Assembly (NCBI GenBank): GCA_016184115.1
Contig: JACPDH010000028.1
Coordinates: forward strand, 22,618 to 86,617
Direction: 5' to 3'
From: Acidobacteriota bacterium
GTDB taxonomy: Bacteria; Acidobacteriota; Thermoanaerobaculia; Gp7-AA8
Length of the DNA: 64,000 nt
Part shown: positions 36,312 through 45,088 of the stretch, piece after piece
How positions within the stretch are numbered: position 1 is the stretch's first letter
Layout: each line of letters opens with the position of its first letter
The notes under the pieces: model-generated
Database searches by the model: none
The model's input: only the letters and a program-made list of their open reading frames with translations
Told to the model about the DNA's origin: nothing
Made by a program: the position numbers and the translations under genes

Positions 36312-36726
36312 GTCCTGAGTCCTGAGTGCTCAGTCCTGAGTCCTGAGTCCTGAGTGCTCAGTCCTGAGTCCTCAGTCCTTGGTCTTTAGTCGTGCGTCCT
36401 CAGTCCTGAGTTGAGAGCCCCGCGAACTTTCGTACCATCCGCGCTGTCCATGTTTTCGTGTCGGCCGAATCGAAGCGCGACCCGGCGTAGGCACTCACGA
36501 AGGCTTCAATTGGGCGCAAAACTCCTCGCGAGAGCTTAGAGCTTACGACTCGGGACTCGGGACTCGGGACTCGGGACTCGGGACTCGGGACTCGGGACTG
36601 AGGACTGATCGATGAGGACTTAGCACTTAGGACTCAGGACTGAGGACGAAGGACTAAGGACTGAGGACTAAGGACTAAGGACTGAGGACTAAGCACTCAG
36701 GACTGAGGACTGAGCACTCAGCACTC
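36304..36726. repeat. Heptad inverted array H4 (AGTCCTN family), the longest in the window
   Basis: Left arm 36304-36415 has sixteen in-phase AGTCCTN units, starting in the last codons of pntAA. A 115-nt core unrelated to that of H1/H3 follows. The right arm 36531-36726 has twenty-eight units without loss of phase, six of them the variant GGGACTC in a row. The array ends three bases before the TSUP stop codon. It separates two convergent genes. Confidence 0.9.
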
Positions 36727-36729
36727 GCC

Positions 36730-37515
36730 TCACACCACCCCCACCACCAGCGCGACGCCTATCAGAACCAGCATCACGCCGACGACGAGCTGGAGCGAGT
36801 GGAGCGTCACTTTCTTCACGAGCTTCGTTCCCGCGTACGAGCCGATGAATGCGGCCACGGTCGACAGGGCGACGAGCCGCCACGCGTCAGAGGGGAGTGT
36901 CGCGAATTTCGCGTTCCAGAATGCGGCGCCGTAGACGGTAAGCCGCGCGATGTCGACGATGATGGCGCAAACGACTCCGGTTCCGATGAACGCCTCCTTC
37001 GGCAAGCCCGACTTGATGAGGAACGCGGCGCGCAACGCCCCCTGGTTTCCTGACAAGCCGCCGAAGAATCCCGAGAGCAGGCCCCCCACCGGGAGGTACT
37101 TCGGATCGAACGAGAGCTTCTGAAAGCGCGGAAGCAAGTCGAACAACGCGAAGGCAACGATCACGACGCCGATCACGACTCCCTCCGTCGTGACGTTGAA
37201 TGTGCGCTCGCCGGCGCTCCAGCGCGCGAGCGGCGAAACCCCTTCGATTGCCGTCAGCGCAAACGCTCCCGCGAACGATGCCACCGCCGCCGGAATCCCG
37301 AACTTCGCGACGACCCGGGCGTCGGCGTAGCGCCCGACGAGGCCGAGCTTGAAAATGTTGTTTGCGATGTGGACGACGGCCGTCGCCGCAACGGCGACCG
37401 GAATCGGGAAGAGAACGGCGAATGCCGGCATGAGAATCGTGCCGAGACCGAAGCCGGAGAAGAGAGTGAGCCCTGCGACCAGGAACGCGACGAGCGGTAT
37501 CAGGAGGGAGGCCAT
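36730..37515 (-). CDS. TSUP family permease (TauE/SafE-like), 261 aa
   Basis: Eight or so hydrophobic segments in two related halves, beginning LLIPLVAFLVAGLTLFSGFGLGTILMPAFAVLFPIPVAVAATAVVHIANNIFKL, a typical TauE/SafE start. The second half repeats the motif as LPVGGLLSGFFGGLSGNQGALRAAFL. The family transports sulfite, sulfoacetate or other small sulfur-containing anions, but substrates vary. ATG 37515 follows GGAGG. It is divergent from the efflux operon and convergent with pntAA. Confidence 0.9.
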   Translation of the reverse strand: MASLLIPLVAFLVAGLTLFSGFGLGTILMPAFAVLFPIPVAVAATAVVHIANNIFKLGLVGRYADARVVAKFGIPAAVASFAGAFALTAIEGVSPLARWSAGERTFNVTTEGVVIGVVIVAFALFDLLPRFQKLSFDPKYLPVGGLLSGFFGGLSGNQGALRAAFLIKSGLPKEAFIGTGVVCAIIVDIARLTVYGAAFWNAKFATLPSDAWRLVALSTVAAFIGSYAGTKLVKKVTLHSLQLVVGVMLVLIGVALVVGVV

Positions 37516-37569
37516 CGCCCGGCATTATCGCCGACCGGGCTCGAATCCCGGGTCGGATTTTGAATCGTC

Positions 37570-37608
37570 GCCGCGCGTTCCGATGCGCGGCGTGCCGCGA
37601 GAGCGGCA
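37570..37608 (+). repeat. REP-like double hairpin, copy 1
   Basis: Two adjacent stem-loops. The first has nine pairs (one G-T) and a TCCG loop; the second has six pairs, TGCCGC/GCGGCA, and a GAGA loop. A related copy at 49448-49487 has TGGCGC/GCGCCA with a GCGA loop, a compensatory C-G to G-C change. It lies in the divergent gap between the TSUP gene and tetR. Confidence 0.65.
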
Positions 37609-37703
37609 AGGGGAAACGCGTCGCGCATCGGCGAGCCCGGCCACCAGGCACCTCGCACAATTTCCTGAAACCCGCGAATAAAATGACCGTAGAGTCAGTT
37701 TGG

Positions 37704-37717
37704 TGACCAGTCGGTCA
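37704..37717. promoter_or_regulatory. Candidate TetR operator TGACC-AGTC-GGTCA
   Basis: Perfect 5-bp inverted repeat with a 4-nt centre, 20 nt upstream of the TetR start. A half-similar sequence (TGACCGTAGAGTCA) lies at 37684. Many TetR/AcrR-type regulators of efflux operons bind palindromes containing TGACC/GGTCA upstream of their own gene. Autorepression of the tetR-tolC-adaptor-RND operon is inferred. Confidence 0.6.
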
Positions 37718-37736
37718 GAAAGCCCGGTCCAGCAAC

Positions 37737-38351
37737 ATGGCAAGAACAACTCGAAGACACGCCATCGAAGAATTCCGACTCCAGACGATCCGTGAGGCGG
37801 CGACTCGCGTCATCGGCCGAAAAGGGTTTGACGGCTCGACGATGCAGCAGATTGCTGACGAGGCAGGGATTGCGAAGGGGACCCTCTACCTCTACTTCAA
37901 GGACAAGGAAGATCTGCTCGCGAGCGTTGCCGATTCGGAGCTCGACAAGCTGCGGGCTGAGATCGACCGGGCGTTCCTCGAGGAGACGGGTCTGGAGGAG
38001 ACGCTCCGGCACATTGTCGCCGCGCAGTTCACGTTTTTCGAAGAGCACAGCGAGATCTTTCGCGTCTATCACGAAGTCGCGGGCGTCGGGCGCATGAAAC
38101 ACAAGCGCGACTGCCATCCGCGCTTTCAGGCGTTTCTCGATCGCCTTGCCGGCCTTTTCCGCCGCGCGATGGCGAAAGGAGAGCTGCGTAAGGCGAATCC
38201 GGAGGGGCTTGCGATCTTCATGGTCGAAGGGACGTTCGGGATCATCGTGCGGCGCATCGCGGGGGCAAGGAAGGGATCGCTCAAGGACGAGGTCGAGCTC
38301 GTCGTCGGGACCATTCTTCGCGGCATGCAGGCCGGAAGGAGCAGGAGATGA
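37737..38351 (+). CDS. TetR-family transcriptional regulator, 204 aa
   Basis: N-terminal helix-turn-helix (about residues 15-60): IREAATRVIGRKGFDGSTMQQIADEAGIAKGTLYLYFKDKEDLL, the standard TetR DNA-binding pattern. The C-terminal ligand domain is divergent, as usual. It is the first gene of the efflux operon, overlapping the tolC-like start by 4 nt (ATGA), with a candidate operator just upstream. By analogy with AcrR/TtgR-like repressors, it probably represses its own operon until an inducer such as a toxic compound binds. Confidence 0.93.
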   Translation: MARTTRRHAIEEFRLQTIREAATRVIGRKGFDGSTMQQIADEAGIAKGTLYLYFKDKEDLLASVADSELDKLRAEIDRAFLEETGLEETLRHIVAAQFTFFEEHSEIFRVYHEVAGVGRMKHKRDCHPRFQAFLDRLAGLFRRAMAKGELRKANPEGLAIFMVEGTFGIIVRRIAGARKGSLKDEVELVVGTILRGMQAGRSRR

Positions 38352-39652
38352 GAATCATCGCATTGGCGATGCTGGCGGCGATCGCCGCCCCCGCATTCGC
38401 GCAGACCGAGGGTCCGGCGACACTGACGCTCTCCGAAGCATTCCGGCGCGCGCTCGAGGTGAATCCATCGGTCGGTCGCGCGCGTGCCGAAGTCGGCGTG
38501 GCGCAAGCACAGAAGAACTTTTATCTCTCGGCGATCATGCCGAAGATCGGTGTGAGCGGCCGACTCACGCGAAACAGCGACGAAGTGATGTTCAGCGGCG
38601 GCGAAGGCGAGCCGGAGCGCACGATCCTCGCCGAGAACGACTGGGTGTACCGAGTCACGCTGTCGCAGCCCTTGTTTGCTGGGAATCGCGAACGTCGCGC
38701 GTTCCAGCAGGCGAAGATCGGTATTCAGAATGCCCTCGAGGGGGTCGCGCTGACCGAAGAAGGAATCCTCCTCCGGGTCGCTGCGGCATATCTGGGAGTC
38801 GTCCAGGGGGACGAGCTCATCAATGTCGAGAGGAAGAACGTCGAGATCGCCGGCCGGCGACGGCAGCAGGCGCAGGCGTTCTTCGACGCCGGCGAGGTGA
38901 CGAAAGTCGAAACGCTTCGCGCAGAATCGGACGTGAAGGCCGCGGAACGGCGCCTCACACGTGCCGTTCAGCTGCGCGAAGGATCGGCGAGCCGGCTCCG
39001 TCTCGTGCTCGACAGCGACGAGTCGTTCGTCGTGGCGTCTCCCTCAATCGGCGGCGAGACTCTCCCCGGTGAAGCGGCGTTGATCGACCTGGCTCGCGGC
39101 CATCGCTCCGATCTCAAGCAGGCATCGAACGACCTGCAGATCGCGAAGCTCGAGGTGAGTAAGCAGCGCGGCTTCGCGCTTCCGACGCTCACCTTCGATG
39201 CAGCACTCATCGAGCAGAAGGTCTCGTTTCCGATCGACTCTTACAGCCAGGCATCGATCAACTTCAGCATTCCGATCTTCCAGTCGGGTGAAGTCGCGGC
39301 GCGTGTTCGCGGCGCGAAGGAGCGCGAAACGCAGGCGATGCTCGCGCTCGACGAAGCGGAGCGTCGCGTCGTCGAAGACATACGCCTCGCAATGCTCGAC
39401 CTCGACTCCACCGAGAAGGCGCTGGCGCTCGCTCGCGAACAACGCGCGGCGGCGGAAGCCGAGTACGAGCAGCTCTTCGAGCTCTACCGCGCGCAGGAGG
39501 CGACGTCGCTCGATCTGCAGTCGTCGGAGAGCTCGCTCGCCGACGCACGACGTGCGGAAGTCGTTGGAGCTCTCGACCGCGATCTCGCGCGCCTCGGAGT
39601 CTGGTATGCCGCGGGAATGCTCAAGGAATCAGTAGTGACGGAGGTGCGCTAG
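38348..39652 (+). CDS. TolC-like outer-membrane efflux protein, 434 aa
   Basis: Signal peptide MRIIALAMLAAIAAPAFAQ, then two outer-membrane efflux repeats: TLTLSEAFRRALEVNPSVGRARAEVGVAQAQKNFYLSAIMPKIGVSG and, in the second half, HRSDLKQASNDLQIAKLEVSKQRGFALPTLTFDA. The long helical segments rich in Ala/Glu/Arg match the alpha-barrel tunnel; the end LARLGVWYAAG is common in the family. It forms the outer-membrane channel of a tripartite pump. GCAGGAG precedes the ATG; the gene overlaps tetR by 4 nt and the adaptor gene by 1 nt. Confidence 0.92.
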   Translation: MRIIALAMLAAIAAPAFAQTEGPATLTLSEAFRRALEVNPSVGRARAEVGVAQAQKNFYLSAIMPKIGVSGRLTRNSDEVMFSGGEGEPERTILAENDWVYRVTLSQPLFAGNRERRAFQQAKIGIQNALEGVALTEEGILLRVAAAYLGVVQGDELINVERKNVEIAGRRRQQAQAFFDAGEVTKVETLRAESDVKAAERRLTRAVQLREGSASRLRLVLDSDESFVVASPSIGGETLPGEAALIDLARGHRSDLKQASNDLQIAKLEVSKQRGFALPTLTFDAALIEQKVSFPIDSYSQASINFSIPIFQSGEVAARVRGAKERETQAMLALDEAERRVVEDIRLAMLDLDSTEKALALAREQRAAAEAEYEQLFELYRAQEATSLDLQSSESSLADARRAEVVGALDRDLARLGVWYAAGMLKESVVTEVR

Positions 39653-40572
39653 TGCGCGTGAGAACGATCGGATTCATCTTGGTGCTCACTGCGGCGATCG
39701 CCGCGATGGCGTGCAGCCCGAAGGAGCAGCCCTCGGCCGTATCGTCGGCGGAGCTTCCCAACGACGTCGCGAACCTCGAGGCCGTTGCGACCGCGGCGAG
39801 GGAAACTGCCGCAACGGCGACGACACCCGGGAGCGTCGAGTTGAACGACGCGAAACTCGAGGACAAAGTCGCCGTGACCGGCGAGTTCGAGTCCCCCGAG
39901 GTTTCGAACGTCGCTGTTGCGATCACCGGACGCGTAGCGAAGGTCACGGCGGACAAGGGCGATCGCGTTCGCGCGGGTCAACCGCTGTTGATGCTCGAGA
40001 CGCAGTACCTCGAGCTCGACGTGCGAAAGGCGAAGGCTGAAGTTGCGCGCGCGAAAGCTGTGCTCGACGACGCAAAGCGCGAGCTCGACCGCAAGGAGAT
40101 GCTGCGCGCGAAGGAGTCGGTGCCGCAAGCGACACTCGACAAGACTCGCGCGGCGTACGAGCAGGCGCTGGCGAACCTCGACGTCGCGAACGCGGCGCTT
40201 GGAACTGCCTCGCAAAGACTAACGGATTCGGTGCTGCGCGCGCCGTTCGACGGCGTCGTCATGGAGCGAAAGACCGCGGCCGGCGAACGTCTCAGCGAGC
40301 GCCAGGATGTGGCGTTCGTCCTCGCGCGCACGACGCCGCTGCTTCTCCGTTTCGACGTTCCTGAGCGCTATCTCTCTGCGGTGAAAGAAGGACAGACGGT
40401 CAGAGCGCTGGCTGATCCGTTCCCAGGCGAGTCGTTCGACGGGAAGGTGAGCGTCATCGGCCAGACGATCGATTCGGAAACCCGCACGTTCTTTGTCGAA
40501 GCTCGATTCCCTAACCAGAGCGGCAAGCTCCGTCCGGGGCTGTTTGCCAGGGTGGAGCTGGAGCTGAAGTAA
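39652..40572 (+). CDS. RND efflux periplasmic adaptor (membrane fusion protein), 306 aa
   Basis: Lipoprotein signal VLTAAIAAMAC with Cys near residue 21. After a low-complexity linker it shows the lipoyl/biotinyl motif VAITGRVAKVTADKGDRVRAGQPLLMLETQYLELD, a coiled-coil hairpin (KAKAEVARAKAVLDDAKRELDRKEML...) and the returning SVLRAPFDGVVMERKTAAGERLS half-motif, then the beta-barrel domain ending RPGLFARVELELK. The start is a GTG one base into the TolC-like stop codon, with GGAGGTGC before it. It bridges the RND pump and the outer-membrane channel. The TAA stop is followed immediately by a heptad array. Confidence 0.92.
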   Translation: MRVRTIGFILVLTAAIAAMACSPKEQPSAVSSAELPNDVANLEAVATAARETAATATTPGSVELNDAKLEDKVAVTGEFESPEVSNVAVAITGRVAKVTADKGDRVRAGQPLLMLETQYLELDVRKAKAEVARAKAVLDDAKRELDRKEMLRAKESVPQATLDKTRAAYEQALANLDVANAALGTASQRLTDSVLRAPFDGVVMERKTAAGERLSERQDVAFVLARTTPLLLRFDVPERYLSAVKEGQTVRALADPFPGESFDGKVSVIGQTIDSETRTFFVEARFPNQSGKLRPGLFARVELELK

Positions 40573-40859
40573 GAACGCGAAACGCGAAACGCGAAACGCG
40601 AAACGCGGAATGCGGAACGCGGAACGCGGAATGCGGAATGCGGAACGCGGAATGCGGAATGCGGAATGCGGAATGCGGAACGCGGAACGCGGAATGCGGA
40701 ATGCAACGACGGTTACCGTCGAGAAGACGTCCGGAGGGGTTGGATGGATCGCGGAATGGACGAAATGACGACCCGAGAAATCAACCTTGGCGGCGTTCCC
40801 CGTCGCGGGCCATGTGCGTGCGTGACCGCAGTTTCGCGTTTCGCGTTCCGCATTTAGCG
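40573..40859. repeat. Heptad inverted array (GAAYGCG family) inside the efflux operon
   Basis: Left arm 40573-40705 starts on the base after the adaptor stop codon and has nineteen in-phase units of GAACGCG, AAACGCG or GAATGCG. After a 126-nt core the right arm 40832-40859 has four units of TTTCGCG/TTCCGCA. The RND start codon follows at 40874 with GGAG kept in between. Two more units occur at 44000-44013 after the RND gene. Confidence 0.9.
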
Positions 40860-40873
40860 TTTGGAGATACCCC

Positions 40874-43800
40874 ATGCAAAAACTTGCAGAGATCTGCGTG
40901 CGCCGTCCCGTATTCGCGTCGGTGATCATCCTGTCGCTCGTCGTCGTCGGGTTGTTCTCGATGCAGCGGCTCGGCGTCGACCGCTTCCCGAAGGTCGATT
41001 TCCCGTGGGTCACGATCACGACCGTGCAGCCCGGCGCTGCGCCGGAGGAGATCGAGACCGAGATCACCGACAAGATCGAGGAGTCGGTCAACACGATCAG
41101 CGGCGTCGACCAGTTGATGTCGATCTCCTCCGAAGGCGTTTCGGTCGTGACGATCCAGTTCGACCTCGAGAAGGATCCCGACGTCGCGTCGCAGGAAGTG
41201 CGCGACCGCGTCAACACGATCCTTCGCGACCTGCCGCGTGACGCCGATCCTCCGGTCATCCAGAAGATCGACCCCGACGCGATTCCGGTCATCGCCGTCG
41301 CGCTCTCGGGGCCGGCACCGATCCGCGAGATCACCGAGTACGCCGACAAGACGTTCCGCCGCCGGCTCGAATCCGTGCTCGGTGTCGGACAGGTTCAGTT
41401 GATCGGCGGCCAGGAGCGGCAGATCAATGTCGTCGTCGATACGGCGAAGTTGACCGGTCTCGACCTCACGGTGACTGACGTCGTCCAGGCACTGCAGGCA
41501 CAGAACATCCAGATTCCCGGTGGGCGCGTCGAGCAGGGAATTCGAGACCTGACCCTCAGGACCTATGGCCGCGTCGAAACCCCCGAGGAGCTCGGCGAGA
41601 TTCCGGTGACCTCGCGCGGGGGGACCGTCGTCTTCGTAAAGGACGTCGCGCGGATCGAGGACAGTCAGGCGGAGCCAGAAACGATCGCGCGCGTGAACGG
41701 AAAACCGGCGGTCGTGCTGCAGATCCTCAAGCAGTCGGGAACGAACACGATCGCAGTCGTCGACCGGGTCAAGGAGCGGCTCGACCAACTCCACCCGACG
41801 CTCCCCAAAGGTTGGGACGTCGAGATCGTTCGCGACCAGTCGAACTTCATCCTTGCTGCAGTCCACGCGGTCCAGGAGCATCTGATCCTCGGGGCGATCT
41901 TCGCCGTCGGGATCGTGCTCCTCTTCCTGCGCAAGTTCCACGCGACGCTGATCTCCGCGGTCGCGATCCCGACGTCGATCATCGCGACGTTCGGTGTGAT
42001 GTACTACTTCGGCTTCACGCTCAACATCATCACGCTGCTGGCGTTGACGCTCGCGGTCGGAATCGTCATCGACGACGCGGTCGTCGTGCTCGAGAACATC
42101 TTCCGCTTCATGGAAGAGAAGGACCTGACGCCAATGCAGGCGGCAGTCGAAGGGACGCGCGAGGTCGGCATGGCCGTTCTCGCGACGTCGTTGTCGCTGA
42201 TTGCCGTCTTCCTTCCGGTCGCCTTCATGGGCGGCATCGTCGGCAGGTTCATGTACGGCTTCGGCGTCACGATGGCCGCGGCCGTCGCGGTATCGCTTCT
42301 CGTCAGCTTCACGCTCACGCCGATGATGGCGTCGCGCTTCCTGACGAAGAAGGACACGGAGGACGACCACTCCTCGCGCGAGAAGGGCTTTTATCCGTTC
42401 GTCGAGAAGAGCTATCTGACCATGCTCGGCTGGTCGATGCGGCACCGCTGGGTGATCGTCGTGGTCATGGCACTCGTCTTCCTTTCGACGATTCCGCTCG
42501 GGATGATCGCGAACAAGAACTTCCTGCCGAACGACGACGAATCACAGTTCACGATCAACGTGCGCGCGCCGGAAGGCTCGAGCCTCGATTCGACGCGGAA
42601 GATCCTCGAGTCGATGGCGTCGCGCGTCAACCAGATCCCCGAGGTCGAGACGACGGTCGTTACGCTCGCGAGCGATCTTCAGAAGACGAGGAACTACGGC
42701 GAAATCTATGTGAAGCTGAAGCCGGCCGAAGATCGCGACCTCGATCAGTTCGACGTGATGTCGGTCGTCCGGCAGAAAGTCGTTCCGCTCTACACGCGGC
42801 TCGATCTGCGCGTGCAGGTCACCCTCGTCAACGCGTTTGGCGGGGGAGCCAACTCCGAGATCATGTTCTGGATCGGCGGGCCCGATTTCGAGAAGCTCGA
42901 CGAGTATTCATCGAAGCTCGTCGATGTCGTGAAGAAGCAGCCGGGCGTCGCGGACGTGACGACGAATCTGATCGTCGGCAAGCCGGAGCTCGGAGTTCGA
43001 ATCGAGCGCGAGAAGGCGGGCGACGTCGGCGTTAGGGTTCAGGACATTGCGTCGACGCTGAATCTGCTCGTCGGAGGCCAGAAGGTCAGTGACTACTACG
43101 AGCACGGTGACCAGTACGAAGTCCACGTTCGCGCCGAAGAGAAGTACCGGCGCGACGCAGAAGGCTTCCTGCAGGCGAAGATCCCGACCACGAAGGGTGA
43201 ATCGGTTCGACTGGGCGACGTCGTGTCCGTCGTCGAGCGCTCGGGGCCGGCCGAAGTCAACCGCATCGCGCGGCGCCGGCAGGTGCTCATCCAGGCCAAT
43301 ATGCTGCCGGGCTACTCGTCGCAGGCGGTCATCGACGCGCTAGAGGCCGAAGCCGAGCGGCTCAACATGGGCTCCGAATACTCTCACGGTCTTCAGGGGC
43401 GTTCGCGCGAGCAGCAGAAGGCAGGCGTGAATTTCCTCATCGCCTTCGCGCTATCGATCGTCTTCATGTATCTGATCCTGGCGGCGCAGTTCGAGAGCTG
43501 GGTCCACCCGATCACCATCCTGCTTGCGCTTCCGATGACCGTGCCGTTCGCACTCCTATCGATCGTCGTGCTGAATCAGTCGATCAACATCTTCTCGTCG
43601 CTCGGAATCCTCGTCCTCTTCGGGATCGTGAAGAAGAATGGAATCCTGCAGATCGACCACACAAACCAGCTCCGTGAGAAGGGAATGGCGCGGCTCGACG
43701 CAATCATGCATGCGAATCGCGACCGGCTCCGCCCGATCCTCATGACTACGCTCGCATTCGTCGCGGGCATGATTCCACTCGTCGTCTCGAGCGGGACCGG

Positions 43801-43996
43801 CGCCGGAACGAATCGCGCGATCGGTTCGGTCATCATCGGCGGGCAGATGCTCGCGCTTCTCCTCACACTCGTCGGCGTTCCGGTCGTCTACTCGATCTTC
43901 GACGACTGGGCCGAGAGCCGCATCTTCGCGAAGGCGTGGAGCAAGGCGAAGGGCTGGCTGCCGGGACGGAAGGTGGAGAACGCGGAGACGGCATAG
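40874..43996 (+). CDS. RND efflux pump inner-membrane subunit (AcrB/MdtB-like), 1040 aa
   Basis: Begins LAEICVRRPVFASVIILSLVVVGLFSMQRLGVDRFPKVDFPWVTI, the typical first helix and porter start. The proton-relay helix TLAVGIVIDDAVVVLENIFRFMEE carries the paired Asp of AcrB. The second membrane half has FALSIVFMYLILAAQFESWVHPITILLALPMT and GIVKKNGILQIDHTNQLREKG, with Lys in place. Length 1040 is normal. It captures substrates from periplasm or membrane and drives them out with proton import; the substrate is not predictable but the FPKVDFPWV start resembles multidrug rather than metal pumps. GGAG precedes ATG by 7 nt. It is separated from its adaptor gene by 301 bp of array. Confidence 0.95.
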   Translation: MQKLAEICVRRPVFASVIILSLVVVGLFSMQRLGVDRFPKVDFPWVTITTVQPGAAPEEIETEITDKIEESVNTISGVDQLMSISSEGVSVVTIQFDLEKDPDVASQEVRDRVNTILRDLPRDADPPVIQKIDPDAIPVIAVALSGPAPIREITEYADKTFRRRLESVLGVGQVQLIGGQERQINVVVDTAKLTGLDLTVTDVVQALQAQNIQIPGGRVEQGIRDLTLRTYGRVETPEELGEIPVTSRGGTVVFVKDVARIEDSQAEPETIARVNGKPAVVLQILKQSGTNTIAVVDRVKERLDQLHPTLPKGWDVEIVRDQSNFILAAVHAVQEHLILGAIFAVGIVLLFLRKFHATLISAVAIPTSIIATFGVMYYFGFTLNIITLLALTLAVGIVIDDAVVVLENIFRFMEEKDLTPMQAAVEGTREVGMAVLATSLSLIAVFLPVAFMGGIVGRFMYGFGVTMAAAVAVSLLVSFTLTPMMASRFLTKKDTEDDHSSREKGFYPFVEKSYLTMLGWSMRHRWVIVVVMALVFLSTIPLGMIANKNFLPNDDESQFTINVRAPEGSSLDSTRKILESMASRVNQIPEVETTVVTLASDLQKTRNYGEIYVKLKPAEDRDLDQFDVMSVVRQKVVPLYTRLDLRVQVTLVNAFGGGANSEIMFWIGGPDFEKLDEYSSKLVDVVKKQPGVADVTTNLIVGKPELGVRIEREKAGDVGVRVQDIASTLNLLVGGQKVSDYYEHGDQYEVHVRAEEKYRRDAEGFLQAKIPTTKGESVRLGDVVSVVERSGPAEVNRIARRRQVLIQANMLPGYSSQAVIDALEAEAERLNMGSEYSHGLQGRSREQQKAGVNFLIAFALSIVFMYLILAAQFESWVHPITILLALPMTVPFALLSIVVLNQSINIFSSLGILVLFGIVKKNGILQIDHTNQLREKGMARLDAIMHANRDRLRPILMTTLAFVAGMIPLVVSSGTGAGTNRAIGSVIIGGQMLALLLTLVGVPVVYSIFDDWAESRIFAKAWSKAKGWLPGRKVENAETA

Positions 43997-44026
43997 GTGA
44001 AACGCGAAACGCGGGAGTTGTGAGGC

Positions 44027-44049
44027 GGGGCCCGGCGACGGGCCCCGTT
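44027..44049 (+). terminator. Rho-independent-like terminator after the RND gene
   Basis: Perfect 8-bp GC stem GGGGCCCG/CGGGCCCC with a GCGA tetraloop, followed by GTTTCGGTTCGGTT. The T-tract is weak, as is common in GC-rich genomes. It lies 31 nt after the RND stop. Confidence 0.6.
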
Positions 44050-44096
44050 TCGGTTCGGTTCGTTCCTTGTACCGCCGACGGGTGGTGCAACACAAC

Positions 44097-44205
44097 GAAC
44101 GCAGAATGCAGAACGGTGAATGAAGAAAGGGGCCCGCGACCGAGAGTGTTCGGTCCGCCTCCGCTCTTCATTCACCGTTCTGCATTCTGCCTTCTGCATT
44201 CATTG
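44097..44205. repeat. Heptad inverted array (GAACGCA/GAATGCA family)
   Basis: Left arm 44097-44124 has GAACGCA, GAATGCA, GAACGGT and GAATGAA. The right arm is its reverse complement with one extra heptad; 25 bases (44101-44125 and 44166-44190) pair perfectly. The 40-nt core contains its own hairpin ACCGA-GAGTGT-TCGGT. It fills the gap between the efflux operon terminator and the YfiT-like gene. Confidence 0.85.
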
Positions 44206-44238
44206 TGTTCTGATGATTAGGCATCGAGGAGGATGACC

Positions 44239-44763
44239 ATGTCCGATCACCGCTATCCGATTGGTAAGTTCGAGCTCCCCGCGACGATTGACGCGGCGAC
44301 CACGAGGAGCTGGATCGAAGCGATCGAGGCACTGCCGCGGGAGATCGCGGGTGCAGTCGAGCGGCTCGACGAGGCGCAGCTCGCGACCCCCTACCGCGAG
44401 GGAGGCTGGACCGTGCGGCAAGTCGTTCATCACCTCGCCGACAGCCATATCAACGCCTACGTCCGATGCAAGCTCGCGGCGACGGAAGCGTGCCCGGTGA
44501 TCAAGCCGTACGAGGAAGGGGAGTGGGCCGAGCTCGCCGACGGGCATGACGCTCCCGTGGAGCTCTCGATCCATCTCCTCTCGGCGCTGCACTCCCGGTG
44601 GTCGATGTTTCTGTGGTCGTTGAGCGACATCCAGCTCGACCGCACGCTCATCCACCCCGTGAGCGGGACGCACACGATCCGAACGATGTGCGGCCTCTAC
44701 GCCTGGCACGGCCGGCACCACGCGGCGCACGTGACGAGGCTCAGGGAGCGGATGGGGTGGTGA
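44239..44763 (+). CDS. YfiT/DinB-superfamily putative metal-dependent hydrolase, 174 aa
   Basis: Close to the Bacillus YfiT type: YPIGKFELPATID at the start, TPYREGGWTVRQVVHHLADSHINAYVRCKLA with the first metal His, and WHGRHHAAHVTRLRERMGW at the end with two more His. The three His match the metal site of the DinB/YfiT four-helix bundle, whose characterised members include bacillithiol transferases. AGGAGG lies directly before ATG 44233 and six nt before ATG 44239, so the second ATG is the start. It stands alone between two heptad arrays. Confidence 0.88.
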   Translation: MSDHRYPIGKFELPATIDAATTRSWIEAIEALPREIAGAVERLDEAQLATPYREGGWTVRQVVHHLADSHINAYVRCKLAATEACPVIKPYEEGEWAELADGHDAPVELSIHLLSALHSRWSMFLWSLSDIQLDRTLIHPVSGTHTIRTMCGLYAWHGRHHAAHVTRLRERMGW

Positions 44764-44828
44764 GAGGAGGCGGCGCGCCCTCTGGAACTGCCGTTCGGGC
44801 CTGCGGGCGGGGTTTGGGGGGGTGTTTG

Positions 44829-44921
44829 GAAGTTAGAACGCAGAACGTTGAATTGAGCACCCAGAAAGCGAGGTGCCGTCCTTTTCTGGGTTCTCAATTC
44901 ATCCTTCTGCGTTCTAACTTC
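44829..44921. repeat. Heptad inverted array (GAAGTTA/GAACGCA family)
   Basis: Left arm 44829-44867 reads GAAGTTA, GAACGCA, GAACGTT, GAATTGA, GCACCCA, GAAA. The right arm 44883-44921 is its reverse complement over 39 bases with few mismatches. A 15-nt core separates them. The remaining 165 bp up to the korA start (44922-45088) hold no gene; GGAGGAGGAG precedes korA. Confidence 0.85.
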
Positions 44922-45088
44922 AAGACAATCGAGCCTTACGCTCGCTCGGCAAACGCTGAGATTTCACGCGACCGGAGACCCTCCATGTGACGATCGACAC
45001 ACCTCCTCGTGACGCCCCACATCGGTGATTGTTTGCCTCTTGTTAGAGACTGCGCCGCGACGGGGAATCACCCTCGGAGGAGGAGTCC

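Noticed and set aside
37530..37560. tRNA gene (T-arm-like sequence GGGCTCGAATCCC)
   Set aside because: No anticodon arm, D-arm or acceptor stem can be built around it on either strand; it is a simple hairpin.
40566..40925. Small proteins within the GAAYGCG arrays (products rich in NAEC/GTRN repeats)
   Set aside because: They are direct translations of the heptad units, have no ribosome sites and no independent support.
40781..42445. Minus-strand reading frame of over 500 codons opposite the RND gene
   Set aside because: Its product is Asp/Arg-rich without known domains, and the opposite strand encodes a textbook RND pump. It is a shadow frame.
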